Assembly: GCF_039566955.1 (NCBI RefSeq)
Contig: NZ_CP154796.1
Location: forward strand, 3,348,001 to 3,412,000
Direction of reading: 5' to 3'
DNA from: Micromonospora sp. DSM 45708
Lineage (GTDB): Bacteria > Actinomycetota > Actinomycetes > Mycobacteriales > Micromonosporaceae
Length of the DNA: 64,000 nt
In this document: in pieces, positions 48,701 to 56,752 of the stretch
Position numbering within the stretch: position 1 is the stretch's first letter
How the letters are laid out: every line of letters begins with the position of its first letter
The notes under the pieces: generated by a model
Seen by the model: the letters and a program-made list of their open reading frames with translations, nothing else
What the model was told of the DNA's origin: nothing
Database searches by the model: none
Made by a program: the position numbers and the translations under genes

Positions 48701-50024
48701 CCTCGTAGCCGGTGACGCCCACGTTGTCGGTGGACGCCGTCCAGGTCAACCGGATCTGCCCGCTGGCCGGCTGGGTGTAGGCGAGGTTGCCGGGCGCGGT
48801 CGGCGCGGTGGTGTCGCCGGTGTTGCCGGTGCGGGTCACCGTGTTGCTGTTCGCCGACACGTTCCCGGCCGCGTCGCGGGCCCGCACGTAGTAGGCGACG
48901 GTGGTGCCGGCCGGCTGGGTGTCGGTGAAGGTCAGCGTGGTGCCGCCGACGCTGGTGCGCAGCACGCCGTTGGCGTACACGTCGTAGCCGGTGACGCCGA
49001 CGTTGTCGGTCGACGCGGTCCAGGTCAGCCGCACCTGGTCGGTGGCCGGCTCGGTGAACGCGAGACTGCCCGGCGCGCTGGGCGCCTGGGTGTCGCCGGT
49101 CGCCGGGCCGTAGATCTCCAGCTCGGAGAGCTGCCCGGCCGGCCAGGCGCTGTTCGCGGTGAACAGCAGCCGCAGGTAGCGGGTGGACGCGGTGGGCACG
49201 GTGACGGTGACCGTGTTGCCGCCGGCCGGGTCGAACGCGTACGACGCGGACGCGACGAGCGTGCCGAACGTGGAGCCGTTGGTGCTGCCCTGCACCGTCA
49301 GCGTCTGGTTGCGCGCGCCCCAGCCGGTGGGCAGCCGCAGCACCAGCCGGTTGACGCTGGTGGCGGTGCCCAGGTCGGCCTGGATCCACTGCGGGAACGC
49401 GTTGTTCGGGCTCTCCCAGTAGGTGGCCGCGTTGCCGTCGTTGGCGTTGCCGGCCCCGTACACGTCGGAGTGGCCGCTCTCGGTCATGGTCTTGCCGAGC
49501 GCCAGGTTGGTCGAGGAGCTGGCGGTGCCGTAGACCTCCAGCTCGGCGAGTTGGGCGGCGGCCCAGCCGGTGTTCGCGCTGACGGCCACGCGCAGGTAGC
49601 GGGCGTTGGTGGCGGAGAAGCCGAGCGTCACGGTGTTGCCGGCGGCCGGGCTGAACGCGCGGGCGGCGGACGCGACGACCGTGGTGAAGCCGCTGCCGTC
49701 GGCGCTGGCCTGCACGGACAGCGTCTGGTTGCGGGCCTCCCAGGCGGCCGGGAGCTTGAGCACGACCTGGTCGACGGCGCGGCTGGTGCCGAGGTCGACC
49801 TGCGCCCACTGGGGTAGCGCGCCGCTGCTCTCCCAGTAGCTGCCCTGGTTGCCGTCGGTCAGGTTGGCGGCCACGAACGAGCCGTTGACGCTGCTGGCGC
49901 TGGCGGGCCGGCCGGCGGCGAGGTTCGGGCCGCCGGCGGCCAGGGCCGGCGGGGCCGGCGCCGCGGTGACGGCCAGGCCGACCGCGGCGAGCACCGCGAC
50001 CATTCGGGTACGGAATCTGGACAT
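45738..50024 (-). CDS. Large secreted GH87-like beta-helix glucanase with three discoidin, two FN3 and two CARDB modules
   Basis: 1428 residues. Signal peptide about 1-30 (ending ALA). Then, approximately: discoidin/F5-8 modules 32-166 and 170-305 (NLALGKTMTESGHSDVYGAGNANDGNAATYWES), two nearly repeated FN3 modules 312-400 and 405-495, a third discoidin 498-637, two CARDB modules 640-870 (NPDLTVTALTASPAAPVETDAI; DLVASAVTWSPGTPAAGA), a CBM35-like sandwich 880-1015 (YEAEDGSVGGGAQVIGPNR) and a right-handed beta-helix 1020-1428. In the helix, TFADAVNMTNGSTNALVTNSEGRSNGDDAFALF places one Asp and an Asp pair as in GH87 alpha-1,3-glucanases. It probably binds and cuts an insoluble alpha-glucan outside the cell. 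Catalytic activity is inferred. Confidence 0.75.
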   Translation of the reverse strand: MSRFRTRMVAVLAAVGLAVTAAPAPPALAAGGPNLAAGRPASASSVNGSFVAANLTDGNQGSYWESSGALPQWAQVDLGTSRAVDQVVLKLPAAWEARNQTLSVQASADGSGFTTVVASAARAFSPAAGNTVTLGFSATNARYLRVAVSANTGWAAAQLAELEVYGTASSSTNLALGKTMTESGHSDVYGAGNANDGNAATYWESPNNAFPQWIQADLGTATSVNRLVLRLPTGWGARNQTLTVQGSTNGSTFGTLVASASYAFDPAGGNTVTVTVPTASTRYLRLLFTANSAWPAGQLSELEIYGPATGDTQAPSAPGSLAFTEPATDQVRLTWTASTDNVGVTGYDVYANGVLRTSVGGTTLTFTDTQPAGTTVAYYVRARDAAGNVSANSNTVTRTGNTGDTTAPTAPGNLAYTQPASGQIRLTWTASTDNVGVTGYEVWANGVLRTSVGGSTLTFTDSQPDSATVSYQVRARDAAGNVSANSNTVTRTGSTTGGTNLAVGKPATASSVVHVFNAANAVDNDVATYWEGAPGAYPSTLTVALGANASISAVVVKLNPDPAWGARTQTFQVLGREQSASGFTSLVGSATYSFNPNTGNTVTVPVSATTADVRLQFTANSGSSNGQVAEFQVIGVPAANPDLTVTALTASPAAPVETDAITLSATVRNAGTAASAATTVNLYLGTTKVGTAAVGALAAGASTTVSASIGARDAGSYQLTAKVDESNTVIEQNEANNSYTNPTALTVSPVASSDLVASAVTWSPGTPAAGATVSFAVTLRNQGTIASASGAHGITLTVLNDAGTVVRTLTGAYSGTIAAGATAGPVSLGTWTAANGRYTVRVVLADDANELPVKRQNNTSDRPLFVGRGANLGYDAYEAEDGSVGGGAQVIGPNRTIGDLAGEASGRRAVTLNTTGAYVEWTTKSAANALVTRFSIPDAPGGGGIDSTLNVYVNGVLHKPISLTSKHIWLYGAEAAPSDSPSAGAPRHLYDEANVLLNATVPAGSRIRLQKDPANSTTYAIDFVNTELVSPRANPDPTRYKVPTGFSHADVQNALDAVRMDTTGTLVGVYLPAGTYETAQKLQVYGKAVKVVGAGMWYTRFQTPTNQQNTDAGFRVESSASGSTFAHLAFFGNYTNRIDGPGKVWGELKDVDNLTLDSVWVEHTVCAYWGVSVDGLTIRDSRFRNTFADAVNMTNGSTNALVTNSEGRSNGDDAFALFSATDQGGSGGNHGNVFENLTATLTWRAAGIAVYGGYDNIFRNLYIADQLTYSGITISSLDFGYPFVGFGASPPTRFENISLIRSGGHFWGAQTFPAMWLFSASKEFRGIRVTDVDIVDPTYSGIMFQTKYTGSQPENPITDTVLTNVSISGARRSGDAFDAKSGFGIWVNEMPEAGQGPAVGSATFTNLRLTDNYQDIKNTTSTFTIVRN

Positions 50025-50089
50025 GGTGGACGGACACCTTCTTCCCGGGGGACGTGGAGAGGCGTTGACGGGGGTGGGGGATGTGGTGC

Positions 50090-50115
50090 GGCGGGGACCC
50101 GGGCGGGTCCCCGCC
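50090..50115. terminator. Hairpin between the two adjacent GH87-like genes
   Basis: Perfect 11-bp stem, 50090-50100 with 50105-50115, loop GGGC, just past the minus-strand stop at 50124. Confidence 0.7.
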
Positions 50116-50123
50116 GCGCCGGG

Positions 50124-53006
50124 TCAGGAGGCGTAGACCTCGAACTCGGAGAGCTGGCCGGCCGGCCAGCCGGTGTTGCCGGTGAAGGTCAGCCGCACGA
50201 AGCGGCGGTCACCGGCGGGCAGCGCGACCGACACGGTGTTGCCGCCTGCCGGGTCGAACGTGTAGCCGGCCGCCGACTTGAGCGTGGTGAACGACGCGCC
50301 GTCGGTGGAGCCGAGCACGGCCACCGTCTGGGTGCGGGTCTGCCAGGCCGCCGACGGCGGCAGCTTGAGCACCACCCGGGCCACCGGCCGGGCGCTGCCC
50401 AGGTCGACGGTCACCGACTGCGGGAACGCGTTGTTGGCGCTCTCCCAGTAGGTGTTCACGTTGCCGTCGACCGTGTTGCCGGCGCCGTAGACGTCGGCGT
50501 GGCTGGTCTCCGCGACCGGCCGGCCGGCGGCCAGGTTGCCGGTCGGCGGCGCGGTGGTCGGCGGCGGGGTCGACGGCGGGGTGGTGGTCGGCGGCGGGGT
50601 GGTCGTGCCGCCGCCGTACACCTCCAGCTCACTGAGCTGGGCCGCCGGCCAGCCGGTGTTGCCGGTGACGGTGACCCGGACGTAGCGGCGGGCGCCGGAC
50701 GGCAGCGCGATCGACACGCTGTTGCCGGCCGCCGGGTCGAACACGCGGCCCGCCGACGCGGCGAGCGTGCTGTAGGAGGAGCCGTCGGTGGAGCCGAGCA
50801 CGGAGAGCGTCTCGGTGCGGCGCTCCCAGCCGGCGGGGAGCTTGAGCACCACCCGGTCGACCGTGCGCGACGCGCCGAGGTCGACGGTCACCGACTGCGG
50901 GAACGCGTTGTTGGCGCTCTCCCAGTAACTGGTCGCGTTGCCGTCGACCGCGTTGCCGGCCGCGTACGTCTGGTTGACGCTGGTGGCGGTCGCCGGCCGG
51001 CCGAGGGCCAGGTTCCCGCCGGTCGGCGGCGGCGTGGTCGGCGGCGCGGTGGTCGGCGGGGCCGTGGTCGGGGGCGCGGTGGTCGGCGGCACGCTGGTGG
51101 GCGGCGGGCTGGACGGGCCGTTGCCCCACTGCGGCTGCGGCCACGGCCCGCAGTACGGGGTGGCCGTGTACCAGCCGGAGTTGCCGCTGCCCTGGGTGAT
51201 CTGGAAGCCGCTGCCCACGCAGTTGTGCATCGGGTTGGCCTGCGCGATGTTGGTGGCCCGCACGTTGGTGAAACTGACCTGGCTGGGCGCCTGCACCTGG
51301 AGCGCGTACGTGCCCGCGCCGTCGATGCGCACGTTGCTGAACGAGATGCCGCTGGTCTGCCCCTCGATCCAGTGCAGCGCCGCGTACGAGCTGTCCAGGA
51401 TGTCGGTGTCGGTGACGGTGATGGCCGCGCCCTGGATCGGCTCGTTGAGCGCGGAGAACCAGATCGCGCCGACCCCGAAGTTCCAGTTGTAGTCGGAGTT
51501 GCCGTTACGGATCAGCGTGTTGCGGGCCACCGTGATGGTGCCGGCCACCGCCGTCGGCCCGGTGACGCCGGGATAGCGGTTCGCGACGTGGATGCCACCG
51601 CCGTTGGTCACCGAGTCGGCGGTCACGTTGTCGGCGATGGTGATGTTCCGCCCGCCGTACGTGACGAGGTGGTTCGCCAGGATCGTCACGCCGATGGTGT
51701 TGTGGGTGAACGAGTTGCCGACGTTCGGCACGCTCTGCGCCCACATGGCCAGCGCGTCGTCACCGGTGTTGCGGACGAACGTGTTGGTCACCGTGGAGTT
51801 GGTGACGCCCCAGTGGAAGTTCACCCCGTCGGCGGTCTGGTCCAGGATGCGGCTGTTGCGGATGGTGAAGTTGTCCATCGGCCCGTCCATCCAGGCGCCG
51901 ACCTTGGTGTGCTGCAACCAGAGGTTGTCCACCACCGAGTCGGTCATCGCGCCGCCGAGCGCGTTGACCTGGTCCTCGTCGACCCGCTCCCGGATGTCGC
52001 CGATGATGGCGAAGTCCCGCAGCGTGACGTTGCGGCTCGGTCCACCGGCCTCGTGCGAGCGGATCTCACCGGAGTAGCCGCCGCCGGGCACGTACTTGCC
52101 GTAGATGCCGGCGGCGCGCTTGCGGTCGGTGGGGTGCCGGCCGCCGAGCACCGAGTACCACGGCCCCGCGCCGCGCAGCGTCACGCCGTCGACCACCACG
52201 TGGTCCCAGAGCGTGAACGTGCCGGACGGGATCCACACCGCCTTCCCCTGCGCCTTGCCGGCGTCCACCGCGGCCTGGAACTTCGCGGTGGAGTCGGTGG
52301 CGCCGGTCGGGTCCGCGCCGAAGTCGGTGACCACGTCCAGCACGCCGGACGGCTTGCTGATGGGCGCGGCGACCAGCTCGAAGTCGGCCAGGTCGATGGT
52401 GAACGTGGGCGACTGCGCGGTCGAGGAGACCTGGAGGCGGATCTTCGTGCCGGCCGGGTAGGTGGTGCCGAACATCGCCCGGGTCTCGTCGTAGAAGTGG
52501 TGCGGGTTGGTGTCACCCGGGTTGTTGTTGAACGGGTAACCGCCGTAGTACCAGCCGTACCGGGAGGTGACCGGCACGGCCTTGACCAGCGTGCCGTTCG
52601 CACGCAGGTCGATGGCGGCGTCCCGGCCGGTGCCGGCGGCGTTGTCCGGCAGGCTGTAGCGGAACGTGACCGCGTTCGCGGGAGCGGCGAGCGTGAACTC
52701 GACGTACTCCCCGACCGCGTCGAGCGTGACCGCCTCCCGGCCGGACGCCTCGGACGGCAGCGTGCCGTAGCGTCGGTCCGGGCCGATCTTCGTGCCGTTG
52801 TGCGCGACCTGCTCCGCCTCCTGCTCCCGGAACGGGACGGTGGCGCCGCGGCCGGCGATGTCGAACGGGGACAGCCCGGCGGCCTGCGCCGGGGTGGCGG
52901 TGGAGGTCAACGCCACGACGGTGAGTGTCGAGGCGGCGAGCGCGGCGGCGGCCAGGGCCGCCAGCCCGGTGGTGCGGTGGCGGTGCGCGGTGCGGTGCTC
53001 GGCCAT
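50124..53006 (-). CDS. Secreted GH87-like alpha-1,3-glucanase (mycodextranase-like) with two C-terminal discoidin modules
   Basis: 960 residues from the ATG at 53006 (AAGGGAG upstream). Signal peptide about 1-43. A CBM35-like sandwich (about 50-205; VPFREQEAEQVAHNGTKIGPDRRYGTLPSEASGREAVTLD) precedes the beta-helix (about 210-620), which begins VLDVVTDFGADPTGATDSTAKFQAAVD, as in pectin-lyase-fold enzymes. The likely catalytic aspartates are in DQTADGVNFHWG and RNTGDDALAMW. A Pro/Thr linker, a discoidin module (about 655-797), a second Pro/Thr linker and another discoidin module (about 822-960) follow. Best match by pattern is GH87 (mutanase or nigeranase). Homologue of the 60.2-kb gene. Confidence 0.78.
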   Translation of the reverse strand: MAEHRTAHRHRTTGLAALAAAALAASTLTVVALTSTATPAQAAGLSPFDIAGRGATVPFREQEAEQVAHNGTKIGPDRRYGTLPSEASGREAVTLDAVGEYVEFTLAAPANAVTFRYSLPDNAAGTGRDAAIDLRANGTLVKAVPVTSRYGWYYGGYPFNNNPGDTNPHHFYDETRAMFGTTYPAGTKIRLQVSSTAQSPTFTIDLADFELVAAPISKPSGVLDVVTDFGADPTGATDSTAKFQAAVDAGKAQGKAVWIPSGTFTLWDHVVVDGVTLRGAGPWYSVLGGRHPTDRKRAAGIYGKYVPGGGYSGEIRSHEAGGPSRNVTLRDFAIIGDIRERVDEDQVNALGGAMTDSVVDNLWLQHTKVGAWMDGPMDNFTIRNSRILDQTADGVNFHWGVTNSTVTNTFVRNTGDDALAMWAQSVPNVGNSFTHNTIGVTILANHLVTYGGRNITIADNVTADSVTNGGGIHVANRYPGVTGPTAVAGTITVARNTLIRNGNSDYNWNFGVGAIWFSALNEPIQGAAITVTDTDILDSSYAALHWIEGQTSGISFSNVRIDGAGTYALQVQAPSQVSFTNVRATNIAQANPMHNCVGSGFQITQGSGNSGWYTATPYCGPWPQPQWGNGPSSPPPTSVPPTTAPPTTAPPTTAPPTTPPPTGGNLALGRPATATSVNQTYAAGNAVDGNATSYWESANNAFPQSVTVDLGASRTVDRVVLKLPAGWERRTETLSVLGSTDGSSYSTLAASAGRVFDPAAGNSVSIALPSGARRYVRVTVTGNTGWPAAQLSELEVYGGGTTTPPPTTTPPSTPPPTTAPPTGNLAAGRPVAETSHADVYGAGNTVDGNVNTYWESANNAFPQSVTVDLGSARPVARVVLKLPPSAAWQTRTQTVAVLGSTDGASFTTLKSAAGYTFDPAGGNTVSVALPAGDRRFVRLTFTGNTGWPAGQLSEFEVYAS

Positions 53007-53159
53007 GCGGGGTGTGCTCCCTTTCGTCGGTGGCCAGGTCCCCCGTTGCGGCGGTGCTGTCCTTCCTCCCCAGGTGCGGTGGCGGCCGGGACGGGCCGCC
53101 GGTCGTGGTGCGGCGCGGTGACGCCGGCGGCGGGACGGAGCCCCCGGCGCCACCGCGGT

Positions 53160-54785
53160 TCAGCGCGATCCGGTACGCAGCCAGACCGCGGTGTCCGGTG
53201 GCAGCCGGTCGTCGTCGAGTGGACCGCTGGCCAGCAGCAGCCGGTCGTGTGCGGGCAGCGGCACGGCCTCCCGGCCCAGGTTGACCAGGCAGGCGAAGCC
53301 CGGTTCGCGGGCGAACGCGAGCACCCCCTCCGGCGCGGGCAGCCAGCGCAACGCGCCGTCGCCGAGCGCCGGTTCGGCCCGGCGCAGGCCCAGCGCCGTC
53401 CGGTACAGCTCCAGCATCGAGTGCGGGTCGCCGGTCTGGACGCGGGCGGTACGGTCCTTCCAGTCCGCCGGCTGCGGCAGCCACGGCGCGGCGGTGGCGT
53501 CGTCGGGGCTGAACCCGAACGGCGGCGTGTCGCCCTGCCAGGGCAGCGGCACCCGGCAGCCGTCACGGCCCGGGTCGACCCGTCCGGAGCGTTCCCACAT
53601 CGGGTCCTGCCGCAGCTCGTACGGGATGTCCTCGACCTCCCAGAGCCCCAGCTCCTCGCCCTGGTAGACGTAGGCGGCACCGGGCAGCGCGAGGCTGAGC
53701 AGCGCGGCGGCGCGGGCCCGGCGGGTGCCGAGTTCCAGGTCGGTGGGGATGCCCTCACGCTTGGCGGCGAAGCTGAACGTGGTGTCCGCCCGGCCGTAGC
53801 GGGTGACGTGCCGGGTGACGTCGTGGTTGGACAGCACCCAGGTGGCCGGCGCGCCGACCGGCGCGTGTGCGGCCAGCGTGCCGTCGATGCTGTCCCGCAT
53901 CGCGGCGGCGTCCCAGGCGCAGCCGAGGAAGTCGAAGTTGAACGCGGTGTGCAGCTCGTCCGGGCGCAGGTAGTTCGCGAACCGCTGCCGGTCCGGCAGC
54001 CACACCTCACCGACCAGCGCCCGCTCGCCCGGGTAGCTGTCGGCGATCCGCCGCCAGGCGCGGTAGACGTCGTGCACGCCGTCCTGGTCGCGGAACGGGT
54101 GCGGCCGGTCCGGGTGGACCTCGGGCAGCGTGCCGTCCTTGACCAGCAGGCCGGCCGAGTCGATGCGGATGCCGTCCACGCCCCGGTCGAACCAGAACCG
54201 CAGGACGTCCTCGAACTCGGCGCGCACCCGGGGGTGGTCCCAGTTGAAGTCCGGTTGCTGCGGCGCGAACAGGTGCAGGTACCAGTCGCCGGGCGAGCCG
54301 TCCGGGTCGGTGGTGCGGGTCCAGGTCGGGCCGCCGAACTCGCCGGTCCAGTCGGTCGGCGGCCGGGAGCCGTCCGGGCCCCGGCCGGCCCGGAACCAGA
54401 ACAGGTCCCGCTCGGGCGCGTCCGGGCCGCCGGCCAGCGCCGCCTGGAACCACGGATGCGCGTCCGAGCAGTGGTTCGGCACCACGTCGACGATGGTCCG
54501 GATGCCCCGCGCGTGCGCCTCGTCGATCAGCGCCTCGACCTCGGCGAGCGTGCCGAAGACCGGGTCGATGTCGCGGTAGTCGGACACGTCGTAGCCGGCG
54601 TCGGCCATCGGCGACGGGTACCAGGGGCTGAACCAGATCGCGTCGATGCCGAGCGCGGCGAGGTGGTCCAGGCGGGACCGGATGCCGGCGACGTCACCGA
54701 TCCCGTCGCCGTTGCCGTCGGCGAAGCTACGCGGATAGACCTGGTAGATCACCGCGGAGCGCCACCACGGGCTAGTGTCGACCAT
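53160..54785 (-). CDS. GH13 alpha-glucosidase, intracellular
   Basis: 541 residues, no signal peptide. GH13 regions: DVVPNHCS (region I), GVDGIRIDSA (nucleophile Asp), LVGEVW (acid/base Glu) and VLSNHDVTRH (third Asp); also IYQVYPRSFADGNGDGIGDVAGI at the start, with the calcium-type D-x-N-x-D-x-x-G-D loop. The general pattern is oligo-1,6-glucosidase/alpha-glucosidase. ATG 54785 is used because an AGGTGA site precedes it; GTG 54797 is an alternative. It is the last gene after the two permeases and binding protein, so it probably hydrolyses the imported oligosaccharide, plausibly nigero-oligosaccharides released by the GH87 enzymes. Confidence 0.9.
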   Translation of the reverse strand: MVDTSPWWRSAVIYQVYPRSFADGNGDGIGDVAGIRSRLDHLAALGIDAIWFSPWYPSPMADAGYDVSDYRDIDPVFGTLAEVEALIDEAHARGIRTIVDVVPNHCSDAHPWFQAALAGGPDAPERDLFWFRAGRGPDGSRPPTDWTGEFGGPTWTRTTDPDGSPGDWYLHLFAPQQPDFNWDHPRVRAEFEDVLRFWFDRGVDGIRIDSAGLLVKDGTLPEVHPDRPHPFRDQDGVHDVYRAWRRIADSYPGERALVGEVWLPDRQRFANYLRPDELHTAFNFDFLGCAWDAAAMRDSIDGTLAAHAPVGAPATWVLSNHDVTRHVTRYGRADTTFSFAAKREGIPTDLELGTRRARAAALLSLALPGAAYVYQGEELGLWEVEDIPYELRQDPMWERSGRVDPGRDGCRVPLPWQGDTPPFGFSPDDATAAPWLPQPADWKDRTARVQTGDPHSMLELYRTALGLRRAEPALGDGALRWLPAPEGVLAFAREPGFACLVNLGREAVPLPAHDRLLLASGPLDDDRLPPDTAVWLRTGSR

Positions 54786-54843
54786 GGACACGGTCACCTG
54801 CTTTCTGCGGGTCGGTTCTGATGCGACGGGCGGCGGTGCCCGG

Positions 54844-55731
54844 TCAGCCCTTGAGACCGCCGGTGGTCAGGCCGGACATGATGTTCCGTTGGAAGATCAG
54901 GAACAGCACGACGGTCGGGATCGCGGCGATCACCGACGCGGCGATCACCACGTTCATCGGGGTGCCGCCGGCGAAGGCGTAGATGCCGACGCTGACCGTG
55001 CGCGTCTCCGGTGACGGCATGACCAGCTTCGGCCAGAGGAAGTCCTTCCAGACCGCGGTCACCGCGAAGATCGCGACCACGCCGAGGATCGGACGGGACA
55101 TCGGCAGCACGATCGACCAGAGCGTGCGCAGCGGCGACGCGCCGTCCATCACGGCGGCCGACATCAGATCCTCCGGGATCGAATCGAAGAACCGCTTGAG
55201 CAGGAAGATGTTGAACGCGTTGGCGACCAGCGGCAGCCAGATCGCGAACGGTGAGTCGAGCAGGTTGACGTGCACGATCGGCAGGTCGATCACGGTCACG
55301 TACTGCGGGACGATCAGCACCATCGCCGGGATCATCAAGGTCGCCAGCATCAGGCCGAGGATCACGCCACCCAGCACCGGGCGCAGCTTCGACAACGCGT
55401 ACGCCGCGGCGGTGTCGAACACGAGCTGGAACAGCACCGCGCCGGTGGCGTAGTAGAACGTGTTGAACAGCAGCTTCGCCAGGTCGAGGTTGGTCCACGC
55501 GTCGACGTAGTTCTGCGGCTGCGGGTCGCGCGGGAACAGCGACGGCGGCGTCTGCGCGATCTCCTGGCCGCTCTTGAGCGCGCCGGTGACCATCCAGTAC
55601 AGCGGGCCGAGGAAGACCAGCGTGAACGCCGCCACCACGACGGCGAGCACGGCCCAGTAGAGGACCCGGCCGCGTCCGCGCCGCAGTTGGGCCGGGGAGA
55701 TGAGGGTACGGGTGGTGGAGTCGACTGCCAT
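54844..55731 (-). CDS. Carbohydrate ABC transporter permease (MalG-type)
   Basis: 295 residues, six membrane helices. The EAA loop that contacts the ATPase reads DLMSAAVMDGASPLRTLWSIVLPMSRP (usual E-A-A-x-x-D-G-A...P). It begins three bases after the stop of the other permease and is cotranscribed with it. The pair forms the channel of a CUT1-type sugar importer. No ATPase gene is present in the window, so a shared MsiK-type ATPase elsewhere is expected, as is usual in actinobacteria. Confidence 0.92.
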   Translation of the reverse strand: MAVDSTTRTLISPAQLRRGRGRVLYWAVLAVVVAAFTLVFLGPLYWMVTGALKSGQEIAQTPPSLFPRDPQPQNYVDAWTNLDLAKLLFNTFYYATGAVLFQLVFDTAAAYALSKLRPVLGGVILGLMLATLMIPAMVLIVPQYVTVIDLPIVHVNLLDSPFAIWLPLVANAFNIFLLKRFFDSIPEDLMSAAVMDGASPLRTLWSIVLPMSRPILGVVAIFAVTAVWKDFLWPKLVMPSPETRTVSVGIYAFAGGTPMNVVIAASVIAAIPTVVLFLIFQRNIMSGLTTGGLKG

Positions 55732-55734
55732 GTC

Positions 55735-56694
55735 CTAGTCCTGTCTCGCGGTCAGTCGCACGTAGACGGCGGAGAACCCGGCCAGCACCACCAGCATGAT
55801 CACACCGAGCGCGGCGGCGCCGTTGAGGTCGTTCTGGAAGAAGCCGTGCTGATAGATCAGGTACGCCACCGACGTCGCCGAGTCCTGGGTGCCGGCGCCG
55901 TTGGCGAGGATCAGCGGCTCGATGAAGAGCTGCATGGTCGCCACGATCTGGAGCATCGCCAGCAGCGCCAGGATCAGCCGGGTCTGCGGGATCGTCACGT
56001 GCACGATCCGCCGCCACACGCCCGCGCCGTCGATCTCGGCGGCCTCGTACAGCTCGCCGGGGATGTTCTGCAACGCGGCCAGGTAGATCAGCACCGCGCC
56101 GCCCATGTTCATCCAGGTCGACGCCAGCACCATGGCCGGCATCGTCATCGTCGGCGACTGCATCCACTCCGAGGTGGGCAGCCCCAGCGCGGTGAGGACC
56201 GCGTTGAACAGTCCCGCCTCGCTCGGGTCGTACGCGTAGAACTTGAACAGGAACAGCGCGGACGCCGGCGGCAGCATCACCGGCAGGTAGACCAGCGCCC
56301 GCAGGTAGCCCTTCGCGTGGCGCAGCTCGTTGAGCAGGATCGCCACGAAGAACGGCACCGCGTAGCCGAGCACGAGCGCGAGGCCGGTGAAGACGAACGT
56401 GTTCTTCCAGGCGGTCCAGAAGCTCGGGTCGGCGATGATCCGGGTGTAGTTGTCCCAGCCGACCCAGGTGGTCTCGCCGCGCCGGGTGCGCTGGAAGCTC
56501 ATCACCACGCCACGGACCATCGGGTACCAGGAGAAGACGGCGAAGCAGGCGACCGCGCCGATGAGGAACGTGTGCCCGGTCAGGTTGTCCCGTACCTTCC
56601 GGCCGAGCCCGGCGCGGCGCGCGGCGGTCTGCCGCGGCGGCGGTGCGGGACGGCCGGGCCGGCGGGTGGCACCCGGGGCGGTGGTGAGCGCCAA
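55735..56694 (-). CDS. Carbohydrate ABC transporter permease (MalF-type), TTG start
   Basis: 319 residues if started at the TTG 56694, which lies eight bases after an AGGAG site; no ATG or GTG fits as well. About six membrane helices after a basic Pro/Arg-rich N-terminus. EAA loop: ELYEAAEIDGAGVWRRIVHVTIPQTR. Opening helix TFLIGAVACFAVFSWYPMVRGVVMSF. It partners the MalG-type permease and the lipoprotein binding protein upstream. The annotated long frame to 56742 would include the ribosome site in the coding sequence. Confidence 0.88.
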   Translation of the reverse strand: MALTTAPGATRRPGRPAPPPRQTAARRAGLGRKVRDNLTGHTFLIGAVACFAVFSWYPMVRGVVMSFQRTRRGETTWVGWDNYTRIIADPSFWTAWKNTFVFTGLALVLGYAVPFFVAILLNELRHAKGYLRALVYLPVMLPPASALFLFKFYAYDPSEAGLFNAVLTALGLPTSEWMQSPTMTMPAMVLASTWMNMGGAVLIYLAALQNIPGELYEAAEIDGAGVWRRIVHVTIPQTRLILALLAMLQIVATMQLFIEPLILANGAGTQDSATSVAYLIYQHGFFQNDLNGAAALGVIMLVVLAGFSAVYVRLTARQD

Positions 56695-56752
56695 GGCAAC
56701 TCCTGCGGTAGTGGGTGGGGGCCGGGTGCGGCCGGCCCCCACCCCGGTCGGG

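Noticed and set aside
50499..54821. Long plus-strand frame opposite the GH87-like and GH13 genes
   Set aside because: Shadow of strongly supported minus-strand genes; its translation is Arg/Val/Gly-rich with no recognisable fold.
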